Part shown: piece by piece, positions 56,568 to 64,000 of the stretch
Layout: each line of letters opens with the position of its first letter
Numbering within the stretch: position 1 is the stretch's first letter
The notes under the pieces: model-generated
Databases searched by the model: none
Seen by the model: the letters and a program-made list of their open reading frames with translations, nothing else
What the model was told of the DNA's origin: nothing
Translations under genes and position numbers: made by a program
NCBI RefSeq assembly: GCF_900184245.1
Contig: NZ_FXXB01000004.1
Location: 248,001-312,000, forward strand
Source of the DNA: Brachybacterium massiliense
GTDB lineage: Bacteria > Actinomycetota > Actinomycetes > Actinomycetales > Dermabacteraceae
Reading direction: 5' to 3'
Length of the DNA stretch: 64,000 bases

Positions 56568-58478
56568 TCAGATGTCGCTGTCGAGCCGGTCGTCGCGCAG
56601 CGCGGCGGCGAGCGTCGGGGTCACCGGCAGGCGCGGGATGAGCGTGGCCTGCAGTGCGTGGTAGATGTCGGGCTTGCCCGGCCACGTCTTCCCCTGGGGC
56701 TCGTTGTCCGCGTCGAGCTCGTGGAACCACGAGCCGTGCTCGGGGTCCAGCAGGTAGGTGGAGATGTACTCCCACCACTGCTCGTAGCGCTCGGCCCAGA
56801 TCCGCTCACCGGTGACCTGGTGCATCACCGCCGCCGCGCCGACCGCCTCGGCCGCCACCCAGTGCATCCGCTCTGTGGTCACGGGGGAGCCGTCCCAGTC
56901 CACGGTGTACACCCAGCCCGGAGCTCCGTCGGCACCGAAGGCGGCAGCGGACTTCTCCATCAGCGCGATCGCCGATTCGAGCATCCACTCCGGTGCCTCG
57001 CCGTCGAGCGTGATCAGCGCGGCCCTGGCATGAAGCACCAGGCGCGCCCACTCGATCCAGTGACCGATGGTCGCTCCGTAGGGACGGAACTGGTGGGCGG
57101 GCTGGTCCTGGTTGTAGTCCAGCACCGGCTCCCAGTCGAGGTCGTAGTGCTCGGGCAGGGCCCAGTCGTTGAGGCGCGCGAACTCGTCGATCGCGCGAGT
57201 GGCGATGCCGACCGCGCGATCCAGCCAGCGGCGCTCTCCGGTGACGTCGGCCGCGGCCAGCAGCGCCTCGACGGTGTGCATGTTGGAGTTGATGCCGCGG
57301 TAGGGCTCGCACTCGGAGAAGGAGCGGTCGAAGCTGTCCACGCTCATCCCGGCGGACTCGTCGAAGAACTTCTCATCGAGCACCTCGAGCGCCTCGTCCA
57401 GCAGCTCCTTCGCGCCGGGGCGACCGGCCGCCAGGCCGGAGGCGGCGGCGAGCACCACGAAGGCATGGGCGTAGGCCTGCTTGGAGTCGTCGACGGCGCG
57501 TCCGCCGGCGACCGAGGAGTACCAGCCGCCGTGCTCCTGATCGCGGAACACGCCGCGCAGGGAGGCCAGGCCGTGGTCGGCGAAGCGACCGAAATCGGGA
57601 TGGCCCAGCAGGTGGCCGAGCGCGAAGCTGTGCGTCATCCGGCAGGTCAGCCACAGCTCGGAGGGCCGGGAAAGATCCGGTGCGCCCTGCTCATCGAGCC
57701 AGGCGAAGCCGCCGTCCTCGCGCACCGATTCCGCGGCGAAGTGGAGCAGCTCGAGGCTCGCGCCGTCGAGCCAGGCCCGGTGTGAGGCGCGCTCGAGCCA
57801 CGGCACGTGCGGCGCCGGCGTCGATGCCGTCTTCCCCGAGGCGGGGGCGGCGGGCTCCTCCCGCAGCTCGAAGCTGCGGGAGGCCTCCTGCGCCTGGGCG
57901 GTGGTGGGACCGGGCTCATCCACCAGGAGCACCTCGCGGTAGTACTTCAGCTCCTGGATCGACTCGCGGATATCGGCGAGCGCCCGGTGCCCGCCGTGCT
58001 TGGCGGGGATGTTGTAGTAGACGCGCGGGAACCAGCGCTTGGCCAGCTCCTTGAGGCTCGAGACGTCGATCGTGCGATAGGACAGCCAGCTCGCGAACTC
58101 GGGCACATCGCGGTCCAGGAACACGCGGTCGGTGCCCACGCTGTTCCCTGCCAGCGGCGCCTTGCCCGGCTCAGGGCAGTACTGCTTCACGTACTCCAGG
58201 CACTGCGCCTGGGCCTCCTCGAGGCTCATCCCGTCGTCGAGCTCCTCGAGCAGACCGGAGACGGTGTGCATGTTGACCACGAACGGGTCCATGCCCTTCA
58301 GCGCCTCGGCCGGCGGCTTGATGACGACGTCGACGCCGTCCCCGAGGATGTTCAGATCGGCGTCGGTGACGAGAACGGCGATCTCGACGAGCGCGTCGCG
58401 CTGCTTGTCGAGGCCGGTCATCTCGCAGTCGACCCAGATGATGCGGTCGTTGATGGCACGCGTGGAGCTGGAAGTCAC
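56568..58478 (-). CDS. Oligoribonuclease fused to an AGE-family sugar epimerase/isomerase
   Basis: A 636-residue protein joining two enzymes in one open frame. Residues 1-190 are oligoribonuclease (Orn), a DEDDh 3'-5' exonuclease for short RNAs such as pGpG: IIWVDCEMTGLDKQRDALVE with D-x-E, LAGNSVGTDRVFLDRDVPEF, and KHGGHRALADIRESIQELKY with catalytic His/Asp. After a Pro/Ala-rich linker (190-225), residues 225-630 are an alpha/alpha-barrel of the N-acylglucosamine 2-epimerase group: GGWYSSVAGGRAVDDSKQAY, ECEPYRGINSNMHTVEALLA, and GKPDIYHALQATLIPRL. Orn is normally a separate protein of about 200 residues. No stop, start or ribosome-binding site separates the parts. Confidence 0.9.
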   Translation of the reverse strand: MTSSSTRAINDRIIWVDCEMTGLDKQRDALVEIAVLVTDADLNILGDGVDVVIKPPAEALKGMDPFVVNMHTVSGLLEELDDGMSLEEAQAQCLEYVKQYCPEPGKAPLAGNSVGTDRVFLDRDVPEFASWLSYRTIDVSSLKELAKRWFPRVYYNIPAKHGGHRALADIRESIQELKYYREVLLVDEPGPTTAQAQEASRSFELREEPAAPASGKTASTPAPHVPWLERASHRAWLDGASLELLHFAAESVREDGGFAWLDEQGAPDLSRPSELWLTCRMTHSFALGHLLGHPDFGRFADHGLASLRGVFRDQEHGGWYSSVAGGRAVDDSKQAYAHAFVVLAAASGLAAGRPGAKELLDEALEVLDEKFFDESAGMSVDSFDRSFSECEPYRGINSNMHTVEALLAAADVTGERRWLDRAVGIATRAIDEFARLNDWALPEHYDLDWEPVLDYNQDQPAHQFRPYGATIGHWIEWARLVLHARAALITLDGEAPEWMLESAIALMEKSAAAFGADGAPGWVYTVDWDGSPVTTERMHWVAAEAVGAAAVMHQVTGERIWAERYEQWWEYISTYLLDPEHGSWFHELDADNEPQGKTWPGKPDIYHALQATLIPRLPVTPTLAAALRDDRLDSDI

Positions 58479-58594
58479 TGCTCAACAGTAGCGCGGACCC
58501 GGAGGCGGGGAGCGAGGAGGCGCACCCCGGGCAGTTACTCTGTGGTCACCAATACTCGTCGTCGAGTGGTCGCGAGCCACCGGAGGGCACCTCT

Positions 58595-59122
58595 GTGAAT
58601 CTGTACTTCCGTCTGCTGCTGTTCATGATCCGCGTGCGCTTCCGCAGCAGGCTGGGGATCTGGGACACCTCGCACGTCACCTTCCGGGTGAACCCCTTGG
58701 ATCTCGATCTGCAGCGGCACATGAACAACGGCCGCTATCTCAGCCTGATGGATCTGGGGCGGATGGACCTCATGCTGCGCTCCCGATTCTGGCAGCGCAT
58801 CACCGGCCAGGGCTGGTACCCGGTGGTCGCCGGGCAGACCATCACCTACCGCCGCTCCCTGCTCCTGTGGGAGAGGTTCGACCTCGCCTCGCGGGTGATC
58901 GGGCACGACGACCGCTGGATCTACATGGAGCAGGTCTTCCGGCGCGACGGGCAGGTCGTCGCCGATGCGATCGTGCGCGCCCGCTTCCTGCGCAGGACCG
59001 GCGGATCGGTGCCGGTCGACGAGCTCATCGCGCTGGTGGGCCCTCTGCCGGAGCACCTCACGCTGCCGGAATGGGTCACAGAGTGGAACGAGGGCTCCTC
59101 GCAGCACAGCAGGGAGCTCTGA
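58595..59122 (+). CDS. Hotdog-fold acyl-CoA thioesterase-like protein
   Basis: A 175-residue single-domain hotdog protein. DLDLQRHMNNGRYLSLMDLG is the 4HBT-type active-site helix region; AGQTITYRRSLLLWERFDLA and WIYMEQVFRRDGQVVADAIV are the strand core. It resembles THEM6-like and acyl-ACP thioesterases of unknown substrate. The GTG at 58595 follows GGAGG. Monocistronic and divergent from the fusion gene. Confidence 0.85.
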   Translation: MNLYFRLLLFMIRVRFRSRLGIWDTSHVTFRVNPLDLDLQRHMNNGRYLSLMDLGRMDLMLRSRFWQRITGQGWYPVVAGQTITYRRSLLLWERFDLASRVIGHDDRWIYMEQVFRRDGQVVADAIVRARFLRRTGGSVPVDELIALVGPLPEHLTLPEWVTEWNEGSSQHSREL

Positions 59123-59213
59123 ACCGCGCCGGATCCCGCGAGCCTGCTGGACGAATCCCTCCGATCCGGCGCAGCGGTGAGCGATCCTGCGCTGCGAACC
59201 TGGCTGAGCGAGT

Positions 59214-59504
59214 TCAGCGGCTCCTCGGCCGCGGCGAAGACTGCCCGGAGACTGCTCGCACGCTCCGGCTCCCGCGACGACGCAGCTCCTCGATCCCGCT
59301 GATCACCAGCAGCACCACCACCACGGCCAGCAGGATCCACTGCTCGAACACCACCGCGAGCACACCGGCGAGCAGCAGCGCCACCAGGAACACGATCTCC
59401 AGCACGCGCAGCGGCACCCCGAGCAGCCGCGCCCCGAACCGGGTGCGCGCCAGGCGCAGGAGCAGCAGCGCACCGATCGCGACGAACGTCAGGATTCTCA
59501 GCAT
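59214..59504 (-). CDS. Small membrane protein, unknown function
   Basis: A 96-residue protein: three hydrophobic segments (about 2-17, 33-52 and 53-70), then a basic tail (RRRGSRSVRAVSGQSSPRPR). RILTFVAIGALLLLRLARTR begins it. AGGAGAAGC lies ahead of the ATG at 59504. No family recognised. It is the last chromosomal gene before the tRNA-Arg island. Confidence 0.65.
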   Translation of the reverse strand: MLRILTFVAIGALLLLRLARTRFGARLLGVPLRVLEIVFLVALLLAGVLAVVFEQWILLAVVVVLLVISGIEELRRRGSRSVRAVSGQSSPRPRSR

Positions 59505-59534
59505 CTGCTTCTCCTCCTGCGGGGGTGGCTGACG

Positions 59535-59574
<40 letters not shown>

Positions 59575-59894
59575 GCGGTAGGGACTCTCGTCACCTCATC
59601 ACTGCAGGTCAGGGGCATACTGGTCGCATTCTATAACGAGGTAACCACTTGGTGTGAATCTGCAGGTGTAATACCGTAATTGCCTTCGTTACTGCTCTGC
59701 CTTCGTGGGGTTTCGACGTCGTTTTCTCGTCGTCTCTACGGTGACATACCTGCAGGTCAGACTGCAAATCGTAGTCCTCATCAGGGTCTCGGCGTGTCCC
59801 GTGAAACCTGGAGCGTCGACGTGTAGACATGAGGACGCGGCCCCCGTTGATCCCGGATTGCAGTCCGGGCGGAGGCCGCGTCGGAGATCACTTC
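59575..59894. other. AT-richer region inside the island with three CTGCAGGT boxes and a compound hairpin
   Basis: CTGCAGGT occurs in the same orientation at 59602-59609, 59660-59667 and 59750-59757, close to the att copy, as integrase arm-binding sites often do. At 59834-59882 GACGCGGCC pairs with GGCCGCGTC, with a second inner stem CCCGG/CCGGG. No convincing gene. Confidence 0.5.
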
Positions 59895-60138
59895 ATGCGC
59901 CAGAGTACGACCGGCGCGCGCGTCATCGCATCCGGGCGCGCCGCCTCCACTGACCCGCTTGTGTCCGCGCATCCGTGCGCGTCGACGCGCACGCGGGTCG
60001 ACGCGGAGCGAGTCCTCATATTCCTTCAGGTCCCTGCCGAGGGTGCTCGTGCCCTCGCCGTCCGCGACGTAGCTCTGAGCGTCGGTCTCTCGGTCCCTGC
60101 AGCCGGGCAGAGGATTCGTGACCTCCTGGGACTATCCC
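59895..60138 (+). pseudogene. Truncated winged-helix DNA-binding protein
   Basis: From about 59895 the frame reads MRQSTTGARVIASGRAASTD, then VDAERVLIFLQVPAEGARAL, AVRDVALSVGLSVPAAGQRI and RDLLGLS, a winged-helix pattern. It runs into the detached IS end at 60139 and stops shortly after (60173), so the natural C-terminus is lost. An in-frame ATG at 59829 also exists. Perhaps an excisionase-like or regulatory gene of the original element. Confidence 0.5.
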
Positions 60139-60190
60139 GGCTCATCGCATTTGAGGGTGTAGGTGGGGTCTGAAGCCTCCTGCTTCGAGG
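60139..60190 (-). mobile_element. Detached end of a second ISL3-family copy
   Basis: 52 bases beginning GGCTCATCGCATTTGAGGGT, identical to the reverse complement of the ISL3 right end at 62950-63001. The inner part still encodes the transposase C-terminus (LEAGGFRPHLHPQMR). The rest of that copy is gone, evidence of a deletion between or beside IS copies. Confidence 0.9.
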
Positions 60191-60342
60191 GGGCTTCGTC
60201 GTGTCCGGGCGGCGGTCGGCGGCCACTGTGTGGCCGTGGTCCGGCCGCCTCCTGGTAACCCGGCCGGCATCGAGTGCGAGGTCAGTGGCGTCTCTAGGGT
60301 CTGGATGTGCCACCGAGCTCGCACTCGATCGGAAGAGCGAAG

Positions 60343-61398
60343 TCAGTCGACGTCGGGTTCCTCGGCGCAGTACTTCTCCAGGGCGGCGCGGAGGACACCC
60401 CCGGAGCGGGGGGTGCGGGAGCCGAACTGGAAATCGTCGACCGCGTTCATCAGAAGGTCCCAGACGGGTACGTAGGCACCTGCGCAACCGCGCTCCCAGA
60501 CGTGAGACACGGAAGGGTGTGAGTCCTCGTCCTTCACCCGCCTGACGTTCTTCAAGAACGGGGCGTGAGGTAGATCGATACGGCCTCCTCCGTGTCTGAC
60601 GAAAGTGGTGGCGACGTACCGGGACGCACCCCGAACGTCTTCGTCCAGAACTCGATCCTCCAATGCATCCGCAGTCGGGAAGGAATCCAGTAGCCACTGC
60701 TCGACTGCATCAAGCGATTCCGGTGAGAGGTCCAGAGAGCCATATGAGACCCGGTCCGTTGTCCAGGTATCGATTGCTCTGTCGTTGTCGACGAGCCAGG
60801 CGGCCAGGGTCGGATTGATCCGTTCGGGCTCCGCCAGTGCCATGCCCCGCCATCCGGACGACAGATCGATGGGACCGGGTTCCCCGAAGCTCCGCAGGAT
60901 CGCGTCGAGGAGTTCCCGGAAGTACGTCCCGGACCGCGTCCCGGCGGCGCCGAGGACGGTCGTGTACACATCGACGGTCCCTCCGGTCGCGTATCCGGCG
61001 GGGGAATCCGCGCGGATGAAAGGCATGCCGGCGCCTTCCTCGCCACGCTCCCAGAGCTCTTCCCACTCCCAGTCACCGCCGGCGTTGCGGAGGATCGTCT
61101 CGCCCAGGTACCGGTAGGTGCCGAGGAAGACCGCCCGGACGGTCGGGTCCTCCAGGTCCGCGGGACGGTGGAGGTGCGAGAGCAGGTGCGCCTCGACGGC
61201 GGCGAGGGAATCCGGCGTGTAGGCGGGGCCCGTGAGGACACCCGCCTCGCGGAGATGCGCGACGAAGGCCTGCGTGTCCTCCCGGAGGGAGTCGGTGAAG
61301 GACAGGAAGTACGACTCCGCCTCCGCCCGCGGAGGGCGCTTCCTGACCCCGACGAGCAGACTGCCCAGGTCGTCCGCGTCCTTGTCGTCCATCGCCAT
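60343..61398 (-). CDS. Hypothetical protein, candidate immunity protein of the adjacent toxin fragment
   Basis: A 351-residue soluble acidic protein. The ATG at 61398 has GGAGGACG ahead, 16 bases after the stop of the toxin tail, the normal spacing of a toxin-immunity pair. Two halves look alike in layout: SLAAVEAHLLSHLHRPADLE with FLGTYRYLGETILRNAGGDW, and SLDAVEQWLLDSFPTADALE with VATTFVRHGGGRIDL, suggesting an internal duplication. No family name recalled. It would protect the cell against the original toxin; the toxin is now broken, so it is perhaps an orphan immunity gene. Confidence 0.6.
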   Translation of the reverse strand: MAMDDKDADDLGSLLVGVRKRPPRAEAESYFLSFTDSLREDTQAFVAHLREAGVLTGPAYTPDSLAAVEAHLLSHLHRPADLEDPTVRAVFLGTYRYLGETILRNAGGDWEWEELWERGEEGAGMPFIRADSPAGYATGGTVDVYTTVLGAAGTRSGTYFRELLDAILRSFGEPGPIDLSSGWRGMALAEPERINPTLAAWLVDNDRAIDTWTTDRVSYGSLDLSPESLDAVEQWLLDSFPTADALEDRVLDEDVRGASRYVATTFVRHGGGRIDLPHAPFLKNVRRVKDEDSHPSVSHVWERGCAGAYVPVWDLLMNAVDDFQFGSRTPRSGGVLRAALEKYCAEEPDVD

Positions 61399-61413
61399 GT
61401 TCTCGTCCTCCAC

Positions 61414-61562
61414 TCAGCCGAATTCCGTGTCGGTCACTTCGTACCGGATATTGTTGTCCCGCATCCGCTTCTTCACGCTCTCACTCGGTTCCTTCGAGAG
61501 GATGTAGGTGATCTCCCACGGTGGGTCACCGTTGGCGAGCGCGACGTCCTTCTCCCATTGTG
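61414..61562 (-). pseudogene. 3' tail of a polymorphic-toxin-like gene, cut off by the ISL3 element
   Basis: The frame from the IS end reads QWEKDVALANGDPPWEITYI, then LSKEPSESVKKRMRDNNIRY and EVTDTEFG, stopping at 61414. No start is possible on this side, because the IS removed or separated the 5' part. The tail size and position directly ahead of a likely immunity gene fit the C-terminal toxin domain of a polymorphic toxin. The activity cannot be named from this fragment. Confidence 0.55.
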
Positions 61563-63001
61563 GGCCCTTCGCAGATGAGGGGGTAGCTGCGGAGTGTGGG
61601 GTGGGCGCGTCGGTGCCGGGATAGACGTCGAGGTCTCCCGATGATGGAAGTTCTGACGCTCGCCATCTGGAAGACCTCGACGTGCCTAACGCTACCTTCG
61701 CCGACCCCGATCTGACGACCTTCACGCGCTTGGAGGAGCTCGGCCTCGTCGCTGTCGGTCAGCGGCTCACGACCGAGCGGGCGGTGCTCGAGTGTCGGCT
61801 CGCTGAGGAGGATCCGTGGTGCCGCGCCTGCGGAGCACGGGCGACCTCGCGCGGCACGATCACTCGTCGCCTCGCCCATGAACCTTTCGGCCACCGCCCC
61901 ACGACGCTGCTGGTGCGGATCCGGCGTTACCGGTGTGATCACTGCGGGAACCGGTGGCGAGAGGACACCACCGCCGCCGCCGCCGCGCCCGAGCGGGCGA
62001 AGCTCTCTCGCGGCGGGATGCGGTGGGCACTGGAAGGCCTGGTCATCGATCACCTCACGATCGCAAGGATCGCCGCCGGGCTCGGGGTTGCCTGGCACAC
62101 CGCCAACGACGCCGTCCTGGCCGAGGGCCAGCGGCTGCTGATCGATGACCCAGCCCACTTCGACGCCGTCCGCGTGATCGGTGTTGACGAGCACGTCTGG
62201 CGCCACACCCGGCGCGGCGACAAGTACGTCACCGTGATCATCGACCTCACCCCAGCCAGGGACAAGACCGGCCCGGCGAGGCTGCTGGACATGATCCCCG
62301 GCCGCTCCAAAGCAGCGTTCAAGGCCTGGCTCGAGGCCCGCCCCAAGGCATGGAAGGACCGCATCGAGGGAGTGGCGATGGACGGGTTCACCGGATACAA
62401 GACCGCCACCGGCGAGGCCCTCCCAGGCGCGGTCGCGGTCATGGATCCCTTCCACGTCGTCCGCCTCGCCGGAGACGCACTGGACGACTGCCGACGACGC
62501 GTCCAGCAGCAGCTCCACCAGCGCAGGGGCCGCAAGGACGACCCCCTCTACAAGACTCGCCGCACCCTCCACACCGGCACCAAGCTGCTGACCGACCGCC
62601 AATGCCAGCGTCTCAGCAGCCTGTTCGAGCGAGAGAAGCACGTTGCGGTCGAGGTGACCTGGGAGATCTACCAGGCGATGGTCGCCGCCTACCGAGAACC
62701 TGACCGGGCGAAAGCCAAAGCGAAGATGGACAAGCTCATCACCGCGCTGAGCAAGCGCGTCCCGGACGCCATGCCCGAGCTGGGCAAGCTCGGCCGAACA
62801 CTGACGAAACGCGCAACCGACGTGCTGGCCTTCTTCGACCGACCGGGCACCAGCAACGGTCCGACAGAGGCGATCAACGGCCGGCTCGAACACCTCCGCG
62901 GCTCCGCCCTCGGGTTCCGCAACCTCACCCACTACATCGCCCGCAGCCTCCTCGAAGCAGGAGGCTTCAGACCCCACCTACACCCTCAAATGCGATGAGC
63001 C
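61563..63001 (+). mobile_element. ISL3-family insertion sequence, complete
   Basis: Left end GGCCCTTCGCAGATGAGGGG and right end (reverse complement) GGCTCATCGCATTTGAGGGT are imperfect inverted repeats; they share TCGCA, TGAGGG and GTAG at matching places. One transposase gene fills the element. Flanking bases show no clear 8-bp target duplication, so the surroundings have probably rearranged. The right end is only 16 bases from the tRNA-Arg repeat. Confidence 0.88.
61682..62998 (+). CDS. ISL3-family transposase
   Basis: A 438-residue DDE transposase. The N-terminal zinc ribbon has CRACGARATS and CDHCGNRW. Acidic active-site residues lie in VIGVDEHVWRHTRRGDK, AVAVMDPFHVVRLAGDALDD and NGPTEAINGRLEHLRGSALG. 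GTG 61682 starts the family N-terminus. It overlaps the right inverted repeat at the C-terminus (HLHPQMR). Intact, so the element may still move. Confidence 0.95.
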   Translation: MPNATFADPDLTTFTRLEELGLVAVGQRLTTERAVLECRLAEEDPWCRACGARATSRGTITRRLAHEPFGHRPTTLLVRIRRYRCDHCGNRWREDTTAAAAAPERAKLSRGGMRWALEGLVIDHLTIARIAAGLGVAWHTANDAVLAEGQRLLIDDPAHFDAVRVIGVDEHVWRHTRRGDKYVTVIIDLTPARDKTGPARLLDMIPGRSKAAFKAWLEARPKAWKDRIEGVAMDGFTGYKTATGEALPGAVAVMDPFHVVRLAGDALDDCRRRVQQQLHQRRGRKDDPLYKTRRTLHTGTKLLTDRQCQRLSSLFEREKHVAVEVTWEIYQAMVAAYREPDRAKAKAKMDKLITALSKRVPDAMPELGKLGRTLTKRATDVLAFFDRPGTSNGPTEAINGRLEHLRGSALGFRNLTHYIARSLLEAGGFRPHLHPQMR

Positions 63002-63017
63002 ACATTAGACCTGTTCA

Positions 63018-63091
<74 letters not shown>

Positions 63092-63141
63092 TTGGGCTCG
63101 GACGCCGTACGGCGATGAGCACCTGGAGGAGTCTACCGACC

Positions 63142-64000
63142 TCACCGGCGGTGTCGGGCACGGCGGTGGACGGGCTCACGCCTCGCAGGTGCGGCTGCGA
63201 TGCCCGGACCTGCCTGGCAGCGCGGACAGAACCACAGCACCCGCGGCTCCGTCCCCTCGAGGCGGGGCTCGCCGAGCTCACCGCGCTGGATCCGCGCTCC
63301 GCAGCGCCGGCACGGCCTCCCACCGCGCCCGTACACCCAGAGATCGCCGTCCCGGCCCATCATCCCGCCGGTGGTGACGCGCACCGTGCGGTCCACGTTC
63401 AGCACCAGCAGCCGACGGGCGAGATCCACGATCCGCCCGAGCTCGCCCGCGGCGCCGACGGGGGCAGCCGGGTGCACCCGCTGCAGGAAGCACAGCTCGC
63501 TGCGATAGATGTTGCCGATCCCGGCCAGCAGCTGCTGATCGAGCAGCGCCAGCCCGAGCGGCCGCTCGGGCTCCCTGCCGAGGTTCTCCACCGCGCGCTC
63601 GCGCAGGCTCGGATCCTCCTCCCAGGCAGGGTCCAGCAGGTCCGGTCCGAGATGGCCGACGAGCGAGTTCTCGTCGGCGGTGCGCAGCAGGCGCACCTGC
63701 TTGACGTCATAGGCGATCGCGCGGGTCTCTCGCCCGTCCTCATGACGGGCGGTGAGGACGATGCGGATCGTGTCCGCGGAGCGTGGTCCGGCGCTGGTGT
63801 CGCTCGAGCGCAGCGGTGCGCCGTCCACATGCCAGATCCCATCCATCATCAGATGCGAGTGGAGGGTCAGCGGGGCGGGTCCCGGCGTCGGCGGTGCGAG
63901 GCGGATCAGCAGATGCTTGCCGCGCGGCCGCACCTCGCGCACCCTCCAGTCGGTGAGGTCGGCGGTCGCGGCGCGCGGCACCCGCAGGTCGGAACCGGTG
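63142..64000 (-). CDS. Endonuclease VIII-like DNA glycosylase (Nei/Fpg family), N-terminus beyond the window
   Basis: The frame runs open past position 64000; at least 286 codons are visible. RGKHLLIRLAPPTPG, LHSHLMMDGIWHVDG and LLDQQLLAGIGNIYRSELCF (H2TH motif) identify the Fpg/Nei superfamily, and the C-terminal zinc finger is CRRCGARIQRGELG to WFCPRCQ, with VYGRGGRPC ahead. The catalytic N-terminal proline and glutamate lie beyond the edge. Actinobacterial Nei enzymes excise oxidised pyrimidines. Confidence 0.92.
   Translation of the reverse strand, partial: TGSDLRVPRAATADLTDWRVREVRPRGKHLLIRLAPPTPGPAPLTLHSHLMMDGIWHVDGAPLRSSDTSAGPRSADTIRIVLTARHEDGRETRAIAYDVKQVRLLRTADENSLVGHLGPDLLDPAWEEDPSLRERAVENLGREPERPLGLALLDQQLLAGIGNIYRSELCFLQRVHPAAPVGAAGELGRIVDLARRLLVLNVDRTVRVTTGGMMGRDGDLWVYGRGGRPCRRCGARIQRGELGEPRLEGTEPRVLWFCPRCQAGPGIAAAPARREPVHRRARHRR

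Noticed and set aside
61563-63001. 8-bp target duplication of the ISL3 element
   Set aside because: The bases flanking the two ends (CCATTGTG and ACATTAGA) do not match.

Overview
The window is high-GC DNA with dense, mostly ATGA/GTGA-coupled genes, mycothiol-linked enzymes, a meso-diaminopimelate dehydrogenase and actinobacterial regulators (GAF-ANTAR, PadR). It comes from an actinomycete; Brachybacterium or another Dermabacteraceae member is my best guess, from gene content only.

Left half (1 to about 34.78 kb) is an integrated mobile island, probably an integrative conjugative or mobilizable element. Its right edge is a 3' fragment of tRNA-Lys(CTT) at 34739-34783, beside a tyrosine integrase and an excisionase-like gene. 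Its left edge lies outside the window. At the left are a MobF relaxase-helicase (cut by the edge), a bifunctional peptidoglycan hydrolase, a lipoprotein and an NrdH-type redoxin. Cargo follows: (i) poorly known, lower-GC genes with a membrane-GNAT protein, a frameshifted resolvase and two different TIR-domain proteins; (ii) an arsenic cassette (two ArsC, ArsR, Acr3, an ArsC-like protein), an APC permease with PadR, and a SulP transporter with MerR, bracketed by related GGTATACC-type sites and followed by a resolvase; (iii) a membrane GAF protein with a tiny partner, an MmeI-like restriction-modification enzyme, a structured leader before a small repeat protein, and an AbiE toxin-antitoxin pair; (iv) a carbohydrate module (LacI, Gfo/Idh/MocA, two ABC permeases, binding protein) flanked by two dif-like sites.

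Right half (34.98-64 kb) reads as chromosome: AI-2E transporter, GNAT, MazG-like protein, three small lipoproteins, a PTS-IIC-like permease with an odd soluble front domain, an ABC ATPase with HutH, a STAS-TetR fusion, GAF-ANTAR, CDF transporter, dehydrogenases, isochorismatase-like hydrolase, TetR, a mycothiol-dependent isomerase-like protein, P450, uronate-dehydrogenase-like protein, small alarmone synthetase, tRNA-His, DAP dehydrogenase, an oligoribonuclease fused to an AGE-family epimerase, a thioesterase and Nei glycosylase (cut by the right edge).

A second, decayed element (59535-63057) sits in tRNA-Arg(TCT). It is bounded by an identical 40-bp repeat of the tRNA 3' end and holds a toxin tail with a candidate immunity gene, an ISL3-family element and a detached end of a second ISL3 copy. 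Best leads: the dif-like module, the mixed defence cargo, the oligoribonuclease-epimerase fusion and the two tRNA-targeted islands.
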